Shown here piece by piece: positions 28,385 through 37,256 of a DNA stretch of 64,000 bases. Both the position numbers and the translations under genes were made by a program. The notes under the pieces are model-generated. The model was given only the letters and a program-made list of their open reading frames with translations, had not been told where the DNA came from and ran no database searches. Source of the stretch: Halobacteriales archaeon QH_7_66_36 (GTDB taxonomy: Archaea; Halobacteriota; Halobacteria; Halobacteriales; Haloarculaceae); assembly GCA_003021175.1 (NCBI GenBank), contig PXQV01000012.1:117671-181670 (forward strand), in the 5' to 3' direction. The stretch's first letter is position 1. Each line of letters begins with the position of its first letter.

Positions 28385-29260
28385 ATGGTGCGCGTGCGGG
28401 CCCCGGCGACGAGCGCGAATCTCGGGAGCGGCTTCGACACCTTCGGCGTCGCGTTCGACCGACCCGCCGACGTGGTGAGCGTCGAGCGAGCGGAGCAAAC
28501 CACCATCGAGGTGACCGGTGTCGGCTCGAAGTACATCCCCGAGGACCCGGAGGAGAACACGGTCGGGGCAGTCGCGGAGGCGCTGGACGCGCCGGCACAC
28601 ATCCGCATCGACAAGGGGATCCGGCCGGCCTCCGGTCTCGGCTCCTCGGCCGCCAGCGCCGCCGGCGCGGCCGTCGCGCTCAACGAGCTGTACGACCGCG
28701 ACAAGACGCGAGAGGAACTCGTGCCAATCGCAGCGGAGGGCGAGGCCGTCGTCTCCGGCGACGCACACTCTGACAACGTCGCACCGGCGATTCTGGGCGG
28801 CTTCACAATCGCCCGCGACGACGGCGTCACCCGCGTCGGCGCGGAGGTGCCGCTGGTCGCGTGTCTCCCCGAGATCGTCGTCTCGACCCGCGACGCGCGG
28901 CGCGTCGTCCCGGCGAGCGCGCAGATGGAGGAGATGGTCGAGACGGTCCGTAACGCCTCGACGCTCACCGCAGGGATGGCCCGGTCGGACCCGACGCTCG
29001 TCGGCCGCGGCATGGACGACCCCGTCGTGACGCCGGCGCGGGCGAAGCTCATCGACGGCTACGACGCGGTTCGCGTCGCCGCGTTCGAAGCCGGTGCGAC
29101 CGGTGTGACCATCTCCGGTGCTGGGCCGGCGGTGCTCGCAGCCTGTCACGCCGAGGACAAGCGGGCCGTCGCGCTGGGGATGATGGAAGCGTTCGCCGAC
29201 GCAGGCGTCGAAGCGCGCGCCTTCCAGACCCGTATCGGGGAGGGCGCGACCGTCGTGTAG
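28385..29260 (+). CDS. thrB: homoserine kinase
   Basis: 291 residues from the ATG at 28385 (MVRVRAPATSANLGSGFD). GHMP kinase: the ATP motif is ASGLGSSAASAAGAAVAL, with substrate motif ATSANLGSGFDTFG and C-terminal ATGVTISGAGPAVLAAC. It phosphorylates homoserine on the way to threonine. A TATA-like CCTTTATCCG sits about 28 bp upstream. R3 element copy 1 begins right after the stop. Confidence 0.95.
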   Translation: MVRVRAPATSANLGSGFDTFGVAFDRPADVVSVERAEQTTIEVTGVGSKYIPEDPEENTVGAVAEALDAPAHIRIDKGIRPASGLGSSAASAAGAAVALNELYDRDKTREELVPIAAEGEAVVSGDAHSDNVAPAILGGFTIARDDGVTRVGAEVPLVACLPEIVVSTRDARRVVPASAQMEEMVETVRNASTLTAGMARSDPTLVGRGMDDPVVTPARAKLIDGYDAVRVAAFEAGATGVTISGAGPAVLAACHAEDKRAVALGMMEAFADAGVEARAFQTRIGEGATVV

Positions 29261-29372
29261 CGAACAGGTGACTCGGTACTCGCGGCGCTGCGTCACGCTC
29301 ACGTCTCGGGCGCCGCGGGCGACTGCTCAGCGCATGCGACGGCTGGCCGCGTTCCGGTATTTGAACCTTTGT
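29261..29372 (+). repeat. R3 element, copy 1 (after thrB)
   Basis: Begins CGAACAGGTGAC immediately after the thrB stop. It has a stem (CGCGGCGC/GCGCCGCG) around a conserved CGCTCACGTCTCG core, then GACTGCTC, a GGCTGGCCG hairpin and GTTCCGGTATTTGAACC. The same series occurs after cofG at 42.1 kb. It points toward the convergent hemA gene. Confidence 0.6.
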
Positions 29373-29380
29373 AGCGACCG

Positions 29381-30730
29381 CTACTCGTCGGCGGCGAGTT
29401 GGTCGAGAACGGCGGCGGGCATCTGCTGTTTGATCGCGTCCGGAATCTCGTCGGGGGCGGTGTCTTCGAGGCCGCGTGGCGCGCCGACGGTCGTCGGGTC
29501 GAACAGCTGGATCGCCGCGTTGATCGTCGACCAGTCGTCCTGTTCGGCGGCGTCGCGGAGGCTCTCTGTCGGTGGAGCGAGCAGCTGCGAGACGAGCGAG
29601 TCCGCCATCGACTCGACGACCTCCCGCTGCTCATCGGTGAACTCGCCGTCGGCGTCGAGTTTCGACAGCGCGGTCTGGAGTTCACGTTGCTTCATCCGCT
29701 CTGCGCCCTCGTACATCGCCGAGATGACCTGATCCGCGCGCTTCCGCTTGTACTGGGCCATCAGTCGGTCGATCTCCTCGTCGATCATCGACTCGACGGC
29801 GGCGGCCGCCACCCGTCTGGCCGACAGCGTCTCGTCGGTGAGCGACTGGATGTCGTCGAGGTCGTGCACCGTGACGCCGTCGATGGTCGAGGCGGTCGGC
29901 GACACATCCCGTGGCTGTGCGATGTCGATGACGAGTGTCCGACCGGCGTTGAGCAGCGTCGACTCGTCGAGCACGGGGTCGGGCGCACCCGTCGCGGTTA
30001 CGACAACGTCTGCTTCGGTAACGGCGAGTTGGAGCGCGTCCAAGCCGACGGCGGTCGTCTCCGTCTCGCCGTCCAGCGAGGTCGCGACGTGTTCGGCCCG
30101 TTCGGGCGTCCGATTGGCGACGATCACTCGCTCGACGGAGCGGGCGAGCGCCTGCGCCGCGAGCGTCCCCATCTCGCCGGCTCCGACGACGAGCGCCGTC
30201 GCGCCGTCGAGGTCGCGCTCGCTCGCGGCCAGTCGCGCGGCCGCCGACCCGAGCGAGACGACGCCGTCGTTGATCTCCGTCTCGGTGCGGGCGCGTTCGC
30301 CGACGTGAAGCGCCTTCAGAAGCGCGTCGTCGAGCACGTCGCCGATGCCGCCGGCCGTCCGGGCCGTCTCGTACGCCGACCGGACCTGTCCGATGACCTG
30401 ATCCTCGCCGACGACGACCGAGTCCAGACCGCAGGCGACCCGCATCAGATGCCGCAGCGACTCCTCGTGGCCGAACTGGTCGACCACGTCGTCAGAAATC
30501 CCTTCGAACTGTCCCCCCAAGGCCGCACGGCCGTCCTCGGCGTCTGCCGTGACGACGTACGCCTCCGAGCGGTTACACGTCTGGATGGCGAACGCCTCTT
30601 CGACCCCCGGCGCTGCGAGTAGCGCCTCGACTGCCGACCGCTCGCTCTCCGCGGCAGCCATCTCTACCTCCTCGATAGAAGCCTCCCCGTGAGATACACC
30701 CCTCCCTGATATGATAGATGTGTCCGTCAC
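29381..30730 (-). CDS. hemA: glutamyl-tRNA reductase
   Basis: 449 residues. Reduces glutamyl-tRNA to glutamate-1-semialdehyde, the first step in tetrapyrrole synthesis. The catalytic Cys lies in FAIQTCNRSEAYVV, with EDQVIGQVRSAYETAR, NADPH-binding LVVGAGEMGTLAAQALA and VDIAQPRDV-like IDIAQPRDV. Third gene of the ahbAB-sirC-hemA operon, overlapping sirC by 4 bp. Confidence 0.95.
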   Translation of the reverse strand: MTDTSIISGRGVSHGEASIEEVEMAAAESERSAVEALLAAPGVEEAFAIQTCNRSEAYVVTADAEDGRAALGGQFEGISDDVVDQFGHEESLRHLMRVACGLDSVVVGEDQVIGQVRSAYETARTAGGIGDVLDDALLKALHVGERARTETEINDGVVSLGSAAARLAASERDLDGATALVVGAGEMGTLAAQALARSVERVIVANRTPERAEHVATSLDGETETTAVGLDALQLAVTEADVVVTATGAPDPVLDESTLLNAGRTLVIDIAQPRDVSPTASTIDGVTVHDLDDIQSLTDETLSARRVAAAAVESMIDEEIDRLMAQYKRKRADQVISAMYEGAERMKQRELQTALSKLDADGEFTDEQREVVESMADSLVSQLLAPPTESLRDAAEQDDWSTINAAIQLFDPTTVGAPRGLEDTAPDEIPDAIKQQMPAAVLDQLAADE

Positions 30731-31371
30731 GTGTCGTCACCCACGATGCCGTCCACAACGGCACCGGCTTGTTGCTCCGACTTAGTGTTTGCTGTACCTA
30801 AATGCTTCCAAACGCGGTCATCGCGGACGACTGCCCGGACGGCGTCCCGGCGTGTCACCGGATCGACGCCTTCGCGCTGGAGGCGGTCGCGTATCTCGGC
30901 GGTCAACGCCGCCATGGCACCCGCGTCCGCTAGCTCCGTCTCTACCTGCTCGCGGAGATACTTCGACAGCGCCGGGGCCGCACCTCCAGTCGAGATGGCA
31001 ACTACCACCTCGCCGTCGCGGACGGTCGCGGGGACGACGACGCTGTCCGGGTCGCGCTCGCCGTGGGTGTCCGTCCGATTGACGAGGATGTCGCGCTCGC
31101 GCGCCTCGCTCTCGATGCGAGCGTTGAGCGCACCGTCGTCCGTCGCGGCGACGACCAGCGCGGGGGCAGGGTTGAGCCAGTCGGGGATGTCGTCGGGGGC
31201 AGGTGCCGCGCGCACCCGCTCGGCCCCGCCGAAGTCGGCGTCGGCGAACGACGGAGCGACGACTCTCACCGTTGCCTCCCGCGTGAATCGGCGTGCCTTT
31301 CGCGCTCCGACGGAGCCGCCGCCGAAGACGAGCACCGTCTCGCCCGCGAAGTCGTGGAGGAGCGGAATCAC
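30727..31371 (-). CDS. sirC: precorrin-2 dehydrogenase/sirohydrochlorin-forming protein
   Basis: 214 residues. NAD-binding FGGGSVGARKARRF and the CysG/SirC signature STGGAAPALSKYLREQVE. It oxidises precorrin-2 to sirohydrochlorin; some family members also insert iron. Its neighbours on both sides handle the same pathway, with 4-bp overlaps indicating translational coupling. Confidence 0.92.
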   Translation of the reverse strand: MIPLLHDFAGETVLVFGGGSVGARKARRFTREATVRVVAPSFADADFGGAERVRAAPAPDDIPDWLNPAPALVVAATDDGALNARIESEARERDILVNRTDTHGERDPDSVVVPATVRDGEVVVAISTGGAAPALSKYLREQVETELADAGAMAALTAEIRDRLQREGVDPVTRRDAVRAVVRDDRVWKHLGTANTKSEQQAGAVVDGIVGDDT

Positions 31372-32450
31372 GCCGTCTCCGTCTCCCCGGTGTTCGCCTT
31401 CGCGCGCTCGTCAAGTCGGATGCCGGTCTTCTTCAGGATGCGCGTCGAGAACAGCGTGTCCCAGTCCTCGTCGGCCACGTCCCAGTGGTCGGCCATCACG
31501 TCTCGCACCTCGCGGATGCGCTCGCGGCTCTCCGCCTCGTCGCGGCCGTGCGTCATCGCGAAGAAATTGTACGGCCACACCCCCTCGTGGCGGGGGCGCT
31601 GATAGCAGTGCGTGACGAAGTCCAGCGACGCGACCGCAGGGCCGACCTCGTCCACGAGTTCGTCCGGCACGTCCCAGACGGTCATGCCGTTCTCCGTGTA
31701 GCCGAGCGCGTAGTGGTTGGGGATGACGCCCACGCGGCGCACCTTCTCCTCGGCGTCGAATCGCTTGATCGTCTCGACTACCCACTCCGTCGAGTGGTCA
31801 AGGGCAACCGCCACGTCGGCGTATGGCGTCGGTGTCGTCGGCAGGCCGCCCTGTATCTCCGTCACGAGGTCGTACTCCTCGGGCGTGAGATGCTCGCGAC
31901 CGGAGGGGGTCACGGCCGGGCCGCGGTCAGAGAGGTCGAGGTCGCCGTCGGACACCGGACCGTCCAGTAGGAACTTCGCGCCGACGTGGAACTCCCGCTG
32001 TTTGGGCAGGTTGTACGTCCTTTGCCCCGTCACGTCCTCGATCTCATCGAGCACGCGGGGGACGCCGTCCGGTTCCGCCACGCTCACGACGAACCACATG
32101 TTGAGATGCGGATGTTCCCGCTCGTAGTTGTGGGCGACTTCGCGGAACTCGTTCACCTGGTCAGCCACCTCGTCGAACCGCTCCGGTGGGGCGTGCATCG
32201 CGACCAGCGACGCCGCGCCGCCGATCTCTTCGGCGTTGACGAGCGCGCCAAAGCGCGAGAGAGCGCCGGCGTCGACCATCGTCGCGACTCGCTCACACAG
32301 CGTCTCGGCCGTCACGTCGACGCCGCGCTCGCGGAGCGCCGCCGCCGCTGGCTCGTACGGCGCTTCGACGACCGGAAAGCCGCCCTGAAACGTGTTCACG
32401 ACTGCGCGGTCGATCCGGTCGAACTCGTACTCGACGTCCCCACGACTCAT
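31368..32450 (-). CDS. ahbAB: siroheme decarboxylase, fused AhbA-AhbB type (Lrp/AsnC-like)
   Basis: 360 residues from the ATG at 32450 (MSRGDVEYEFDRIDR). Two Lrp/AsnC-like units in tandem, roughly 1-165 and 185-350, each with a winged-helix part (e.g. EYDLVTEIQGGLPTTPTPY) and an alpha/beta part with a repeated pattern (VVSVAEPDGVPRVLDEIEDVTG; FVTHCYQRPRHEGVWPYNFFAMTHG). Separate AhbA and AhbB proteins remove two acetate carboxyls from siroheme. Old annotations call such genes transcription regulators, but the operon with sirC and hemA supports the enzyme. Confidence 0.85.
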   Translation of the reverse strand: MSRGDVEYEFDRIDRAVVNTFQGGFPVVEAPYEPAAAALRERGVDVTAETLCERVATMVDAGALSRFGALVNAEEIGGAASLVAMHAPPERFDEVADQVNEFREVAHNYEREHPHLNMWFVVSVAEPDGVPRVLDEIEDVTGQRTYNLPKQREFHVGAKFLLDGPVSDGDLDLSDRGPAVTPSGREHLTPEEYDLVTEIQGGLPTTPTPYADVAVALDHSTEWVVETIKRFDAEEKVRRVGVIPNHYALGYTENGMTVWDVPDELVDEVGPAVASLDFVTHCYQRPRHEGVWPYNFFAMTHGRDEAESRERIREVRDVMADHWDVADEDWDTLFSTRILKKTGIRLDERAKANTGETETA

Positions 32451-32516
32451 TGCACGGCCATCGGGTCTCACGGAGCATAAGAGACTCGTCACACCCTCGC
32501 TCGTCTGCTGTGTGCC

Positions 32517-32924
32517 CTACTCCTCGCCGAGGACGCTCGTCACGCGGTGGCCGTCGGCTTCCAGCGCCGACACGAGCGCGTCCTGATCGGCGCTCGCCTC
32601 GTAGTAGAACACCACGTCGTGGGTTCCCTCGCGGAGCAGTTGCTGGCACTCCCAGACGAACTCGTCGTCGTCGAGCGTGCGGCCCTGATGCTGGTTCACG
32701 CCGAAGTCGGTGTCGTCGTTGCCGGAGTAGACGTACGTGTCCGTCGGGGCGAATCCGGTGTGCTCCGCGATGTGTTCGCCCACCTCCAGCGTCAGTTGGT
32801 GGAGCTGCGGCTCCTCGTCGCCCGTCAGCTCGGTGTGGACGATGACGCCGTTCAGCTCGATGTCGCCGGGTTCGAGCAGCGCTTTCGTCCGCGTGTAGAG
32901 GTCTTCGTCGGTGACGTCGCTCAT
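32517..32924 (-). CDS. uncharacterised haloarchaeal protein (DUF5778-like)
   Basis: 135 residues, acidic, no signal or membrane segment. Features are MSDVTDEDLYTRTKALLEPG, VYSGNDDTDFGVNQHQG, EFVWECQQLLREGTHDVVFYYEASADQDALV. I recall this family as DUF5778, function unknown. It stands alone between the haem operon and the cold shock gene. Confidence 0.78.
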   Translation of the reverse strand: MSDVTDEDLYTRTKALLEPGDIELNGVIVHTELTGDEEPQLHQLTLEVGEHIAEHTGFAPTDTYVYSGNDDTDFGVNQHQGRTLDDDEFVWECQQLLREGTHDVVFYYEASADQDALVSALEADGHRVTSVLGEE

Positions 32925-33084
32925 GTGTGTGCTGTGTGTGGTGTCAATAAACAGCCTCCGATACCGTCTGCGCGATGCTTCGGGATGTCGAGCGACGGCG
33001 CTGTCGCTGTAGAAGGGTTGTATCGACGCCGTAGAAATCCACGCCGCCGCAGTCTACTACCGTACCGCCAGTGACATCGAACCC

Positions 33085-33279
33085 TTACAGGCGCGTGACG
33101 TTCGTCGCGCGCGGGCCCTTGTCGGCCTGCTCGATGTCGAACTCGACTTCTTGCCCCTCCTCGAGGTCGGGGCCACCGACATCTTCCATGTGGAAGAACA
33201 CGTCCTCGTCGGACTCGTCGGTCTCGATGAAACCGTAACCGCCGGTGTCGTTGAAGAAGTCAACTTGACCTTGCGCCAT
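33085..33279 (-). CDS. cspA: cold shock domain protein
   Basis: 64 residues from the ATG at 33279 (MAQGQVDFFNDTGGYGFIET). Single cold shock domain with both RNA-binding motifs, GGYGFIE and VFFHMED, ending KGPRATNV. It binds single-stranded RNA or DNA. A TATA-like TTTTTTAAG lies about 25 bp upstream, so the message is close to leaderless. Confidence 0.95.
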   Translation of the reverse strand: MAQGQVDFFNDTGGYGFIETDESDEDVFFHMEDVGGPDLEEGQEVEFDIEQADKGPRATNVTRL

Positions 33280-33479
33280 TGCATCCGGAGGAACGACACT
33301 CATACTTAAAAAACCTCTGGGAGCGGCGTCACGAAGCAGTCGCTTAGGGCACCAGATGTCTGATTTCGCCACGGAGAGCCGACTTATCGCCCGAACAGCA
33401 ATCCTCGCTCAACGACGAACGACGCTCGCCGTTGCCGCCGGTCACAAGACTCATAGCCGACGGCGACGCAGGGCGATAC

Positions 33480-34391
33480 ATGGAATGGTCGCTCCGCCGT
33501 CCGGCGCTTCGGGTCTACGAGCGGCTGCTGGAGCAGGAAGTCGACGGCGCGCCGTCACACGTCGCGGTCATTCAGGACGGCAACCGTCGGTACGCCGAGT
33601 CACGGGGGAAGGAGCGAACGGCAGGCCACCGCGCCGGCGCGGAAACGACGGAAGCGATGCTTCGGTGGTGTCGCAACTTGGGCGTCGACGAGTTGACGCT
33701 GTACGCCTTCTCGACGGAGAACTTCGACCGCCCGCCCGAGGAGCGGGAGGCGCTGTTCGACCTCATCGAGTCGAAGCTCCGCGACTTCGCCGACCGCGAG
33801 GAGGTCCACGAGCATCGCGTCCGGATCCGCGCCATCGGCGAGACGGGCCGACTCCCCGAGCGCGTCCGCGAGGCCGTCGCGTACGCCGACCGGCGCACCC
33901 GCGGCTACGACAACCTCTGTCTCAACGTCGCGCTCGCGTACGGCGGACGAGCGGAACTCCTCAACGTGGCCCGCGAGGTCGCGCGTGACGTGCGCGGCGG
34001 CGACCTCGCGCCCGGAGATATCGACGCCGACGAACTGGACCGTCGGCTCACGACCCAGCCGAGACGCGACGTCGATCTCATCATCCGGACCGGCGGCGAC
34101 GAGCGCACCTCGAACTTCCTGCCGTGGCACGCGAACGGGAACGAGGCCGCCGTCTTCTTCTGTACGCCCTACTGGCCGGAGTTCCGCCGCGTCGACTTTC
34201 TGCGGGCGATCCGCACCTACGAGTCGCGCCGGGAGTCGTGGCGACGCACTCGCGCACAGCGCGCACTCGCGCTGGTGTCGTCGCTACGCGACAGAGAACT
34301 GCCGGAAGCGCGACGCGTCCTCGGGCGGCTCCGCGGCTCGCTTCCCGAAGACGAGTTGGCGGAAGCGGACGTGGAGTCGACTGCGGACTGA
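33480..34391 (+). CDS. uppS: cis-prenyltransferase (undecaprenyl/dolichyl diphosphate synthase family), catalytic
   Basis: 303 residues from the ATG at 33480 (MEWSLRRPALRVYERL). Catalytic cis-PT motifs are intact: HVAVIQDGNRRYAESRG with the catalytic Asp, ELTLYAFSTENFDRP, DLIIRTGGDERTSNFLPW. It makes long Z-polyprenyl diphosphates for the dolichol-type carriers of N-glycosylation. A non-catalytic-looking paralogue lies 1.1 kb away on the other strand with one gene between. Confidence 0.92.
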   Translation: MEWSLRRPALRVYERLLEQEVDGAPSHVAVIQDGNRRYAESRGKERTAGHRAGAETTEAMLRWCRNLGVDELTLYAFSTENFDRPPEEREALFDLIESKLRDFADREEVHEHRVRIRAIGETGRLPERVREAVAYADRRTRGYDNLCLNVALAYGGRAELLNVAREVARDVRGGDLAPGDIDADELDRRLTTQPRRDVDLIIRTGGDERTSNFLPWHANGNEAAVFFCTPYWPEFRRVDFLRAIRTYESRRESWRRTRAQRALALVSSLRDRELPEARRVLGRLRGSLPEDELAEADVESTAD

Positions 34392-34447
34392 GCCTTAGCG
34401 GGATTATACGACAAAGTATTATCAGGAGGTCGTGTGAGTACACGCTA

Positions 34448-35476
34448 ATGAGTATTGAGGAGTTCGTCTCAACCTCTCAACTCTCCGAGTTCGTCTCGCA
34501 GTCACAGGAGATTGTTGAGCAGTACCCTCAGATGAACGAGGATAACACGAAGTCGAAGCTTCTTCGCGATTTTCTTGAACTACTTGGCTGGGACATTGCC
34601 TTCGATGCTGAGCTTGAGTACAAGGTGCCAATTGGCAACAGCTATAATCGAGTCGATTACTCGCTCTCGTTAGATGGTGGCTCTCCGGTGCTGTTCGTGG
34701 AAGCAAAGGGGTACGACACGAAGCTAACTGAGTCACATCGGGATCAGATTCATTCGTATCTCCGGCAGACCGACGTGAACTGGGGACTCCTGACTAACGG
34801 AGAAGAGTACGAAGTATGTCGTCGTGAGAACGTCGCTGACGGGGTCAAGATACGAACAGTAGCTAATATAGCACTGAACGAACTCCCTGACCGAGCACAC
34901 TACGTCGGACTTGTCTCGAAGGATGCACTTCGTTCTGGCGACGCTGAGGAACTCGCCGAGCAGATATTCGAACTTCGAAAGGCCGAGCGGACACTTCGTA
35001 ATGAAAAGGAGGAGCTTGCCGACGAAATCGTAAACGTTCTCGTTGAATCGGTCGGTGATGCTATTTCTCAGCAGGCGACGACGGAAGCCAAGGAGATGAT
35101 CGATCGACTCGTCAACGAACTTGAGGAGCGCACAGAGGAGACATCAGCGGATTCATTCTGGAGCGAGGTCAAGCAAGCAACGGGAATTAAGCGAACAGAT
35201 GATTCAGTCCGGCTGGTCGATGACAACCAAGCTGTAACGGATTATGTGAACTTCGTCCAGTTTCTTTTTGAGAATGATCACATCTCTCGCTCTGACTTGC
35301 CGATAGAGTCTGGCCGCATTCGGTATGATCTGAACACGAAACCGGAGCACAAGGACGGCAGTGAAATGACAAATTCGAAGGAAGTCGTAGAGGGAGCGTA
35401 TTTAGAAACGCATCAAAACACTGCGGACAAAAAGCGAAAAATCGTCGAACTCGGGAGACAGTTTGGGACCGACTAA
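34448..35476 (+). CDS. HsdR N-terminal-like PD-(D/E)XK nuclease domain protein, probably acquired
   Basis: 342 residues from the ATG at 34448 (MSIEEFVSTSQLSEFV). Residues ~40-160 resemble the type I restriction HsdR N-terminal domain: SKLLRDFLELLGWDI, then D and ExK of a PD-(D/E)XK site in NRVDYSLS and PVLFVEAKGYD, and WGLLTNGEEYEV. Residues 175-240 are coiled-coil-like; the C-terminal 100 residues are unrecognised. There is no helicase, methylase or specificity gene beside it. Its base composition is clearly lower in G+C than its neighbours, and it breaks up the two cis-PT genes. Confidence 0.75.
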   Translation: MSIEEFVSTSQLSEFVSQSQEIVEQYPQMNEDNTKSKLLRDFLELLGWDIAFDAELEYKVPIGNSYNRVDYSLSLDGGSPVLFVEAKGYDTKLTESHRDQIHSYLRQTDVNWGLLTNGEEYEVCRRENVADGVKIRTVANIALNELPDRAHYVGLVSKDALRSGDAEELAEQIFELRKAERTLRNEKEELADEIVNVLVESVGDAISQQATTEAKEMIDRLVNELEERTEETSADSFWSEVKQATGIKRTDDSVRLVDDNQAVTDYVNFVQFLFENDHISRSDLPIESGRIRYDLNTKPEHKDGSEMTNSKEVVEGAYLETHQNTADKKRKIVELGRQFGTD

Positions 35477-35499
35477 AATTGCCGGCTCCTATTCGAATC

Positions 35500-35516
35500 G
35501 AATATCGACGATATTC
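35500..35516. terminator. palindrome after the nuclease-like gene
   Basis: GAATATCG-A-CGATATTC, an AT-rich perfect dyad 24 bp after the stop. It could be a terminator or part of an insertion boundary. A second perfect dyad, AGTACA-C-TGTACT, follows at 35540-35552 at the 3' end of the next gene. Confidence 0.4.
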
Positions 35517-35551
35517 ATCTCGGTCGTCCGAGCGCGGACAGTACACTGTAC

Positions 35552-36160
35552 TCACTGCCCGAACCGCCGCTGACGCTCCTGATACTCCCGGAGCGCGCGC
35601 AGATACTCCCGTTTCCGGAAGTCGCGCCAGTTCACGTCCGTGAAGTACAGCTCCGAGTAGACGGACTGCCAGATCATGAAATCCGAGAGCCGCTCGGCAC
35701 CGGTCTTGATGAGCAGGTCCGGCGGCTCCGGGAAGAGGAGCCGCTCCTCGATAGCCGCCGCGTCCACGTCCGCCGGGTCGAGGTCGCCGCGGTCGACGGC
35801 CTCCGCGACGCCCTCCACGGCGGTGGCGAACTCCTCGCGCCCGCCGAGTCCGATGGCGATCTGAACGGACGCGTCGGCGGGTTCGTCGGCCTCGGGACCG
35901 CGCACAGCCACGTCACGGTGGGTGTCGAGATCCTCCAGCGCGCGCCGGAGCGTCGGCACGGCGTCGGCGTCGAGCACGCTCACCGAGACGGTGACACGCT
36001 CTGCGCCGTAGTCGAACGTCCAGCCGACGAACGCGGCGAGCGTGTCGTACGCGCCCGGCTCCAGCAGGTCACGCTCCGTGATGACGAGCGCCACTCGGTC
36101 GGGGAGCGGCGCGTCGGCGAGACGGAGGCGCGCCGCGAGATACCGGTCGTAGAGTCCCAC
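35552..36160 (-). CDS. cis-prenyltransferase paralogue lacking the catalytic motif, possible partner subunit
   Basis: 202 residues. The C-terminal half is clearly cis-PT: DLLIKTGAERLSDFMIWQSVYSELYFTDVNWRDFRKREY. The N-terminal half lacks the DGNRR catalytic motif, reading RVALVITERDLLEPGAYDTL where it should be. In eukaryotes and at least one archaeon, cis-PTs work as pairs of a catalytic and a non-catalytic NgBR-like subunit; here the partner would be the gene at 33480. Alternatively it is a divergent enzyme. Confidence 0.8.
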   Translation of the reverse strand: MGLYDRYLAARLRLADAPLPDRVALVITERDLLEPGAYDTLAAFVGWTFDYGAERVTVSVSVLDADAVPTLRRALEDLDTHRDVAVRGPEADEPADASVQIAIGLGGREEFATAVEGVAEAVDRGDLDPADVDAAAIEERLLFPEPPDLLIKTGAERLSDFMIWQSVYSELYFTDVNWRDFRKREYLRALREYQERQRRFGQ

Positions 36161-36243
36161 GGTGACCTTCGCCCGCGCGCCGGCGTAAGCCTCGTGGTTC
36201 GCGGAGCGCAGGAGCCAAATCCACCCGCCACGTAACCGCGAGT

Positions 36244-36567
36244 ATGGTCTCGGTCGTCGATCTCGTCGGATTGCTCGTCATCCTCGGGGTGAACAGCCTC
36301 GTGGCCGCGCTGCTCACACGGCTGTTCCGCGTCCGGCTGAACACCGGCTGGGGTGCCGTACTCTACGCCGTCCTGCTCACGCCGCTCGTCATGCTCATCG
36401 TCGTCCTCGTACTCGGAGGTGCGGGCCTCGGTCCCGACCTCGGCGGCCCCGCGACGGTCGTCGGGATCACCATCCTCCTCCCGCTCGCGGTCGGGATGGC
36501 GTTCGACTACTTCTGGCAGCCGGCACCGGAGGAGGTCGACCTGCCGGACAAGCGCGGCACGGACTGA
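36244..36567 (+). CDS. small membrane protein, function unknown
   Basis: 107 residues with three hydrophobic segments (near 5-27, 35-58, 70-88) and an acidic tail. The second segment is preceded by LFRVRLNTGWGAVLYAVLLTPLV, a pattern seen in conserved haloarchaeal membrane proteins. No function is known. It is divergent from the cis-PT paralogue and convergent with tmk. Confidence 0.68.
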   Translation: MVSVVDLVGLLVILGVNSLVAALLTRLFRVRLNTGWGAVLYAVLLTPLVMLIVVLVLGGAGLGPDLGGPATVVGITILLPLAVGMAFDYFWQPAPEEVDLPDKRGTD

Positions 36568-36576
36568 CGAGGGCAA

Positions 36577-37164
36577 CTACGTTTCGTCGACGACCCGCGC
36601 GAGCGTCTCTTCTGCGGCCGCGACGACTTCTTCGGGTGGGCGGGTCGCGTCGATCCGGACGAACCGGTCCGGCTCGGCGTCGATCAGCCGCTCGTAGTTC
36701 GCTCGCACGTCTGCGAGGAAGTCGGCGTGTTCCATCTTGTTCGTCGCGCCGGCGCGCTCGGCGGCGGTCTCGGGGTCGATATCGAGATACAGCGTCAGGT
36801 CGGGCATCCGCGTGAACGGCTCGTGGATGCCGCGGATGTACTCCATCGGGCGCTTCACCTCGTCGCGGAGCGTCGCGCCCTGATACGCGATCCGCGAGTC
36901 GACGTACCGGTCCGCGATGACGAGAGATCCGTCCGCGAGGGCCGGCTGGACGACGCGCGCGAGATGGTCGGCGTGGTCGGCCAAGAACAGGAACAGCTCC
37001 GCGAGCGAGTCGGAGTCGGGGGCGACGATGGACCGTTCGACCGCCTCGCCGTACCACGACTCCGACGGTTCCCGTGTGACGACGGCCTCGGGGTACGCGT
37101 CGGAGAGCGCCGACAACACCGTCGTCTTCCCGGCGCCGTCGATACCCTCCAGCGTGACGAGCAT
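36577..37164 (-). CDS. tmk: thymidylate kinase
   Basis: 195 residues from the ATG at 37164 ([16 protein letters not shown]). P-loop [25 protein letters not shown]-like [16 protein letters not shown] and the [16 protein letters not shown] region are typical. Phosphorylates dTMP to dTDP. An upstream ATG at 37188 is less likely because the P-loop normally starts near residue 8. Confidence 0.94.
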   Translation of the reverse strand: MLVTLEGIDGAGKTTVLSALSDAYPEAVVTREPSESWYGEAVERSIVAPDSDSLAELFLFLADHADHLARVVQPALADGSLVIADRYVDSRIAYQGATLRDEVKRPMEYIRGIHEPFTRMPDLTLYLDIDPETAAERAGATNKMEHADFLADVRANYERLIDAEPDRFVRIDATRPPEEVVAAAEETLARVVDET

Positions 37165-37256
37165 ACCGTATCCTACGCCGCCCGACACATGAACGCACGG
37201 AACCGCCGCGGGACGGGACGAGTAGTTTTAGGTCGGGAAGGCGCGTACCCCGCCGC

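Noticed and set aside
31368-32450. Lrp/AsnC transcription regulator
   Set aside because: Two such units in tandem inside a tetrapyrrole operon fit the siroheme decarboxylase better.
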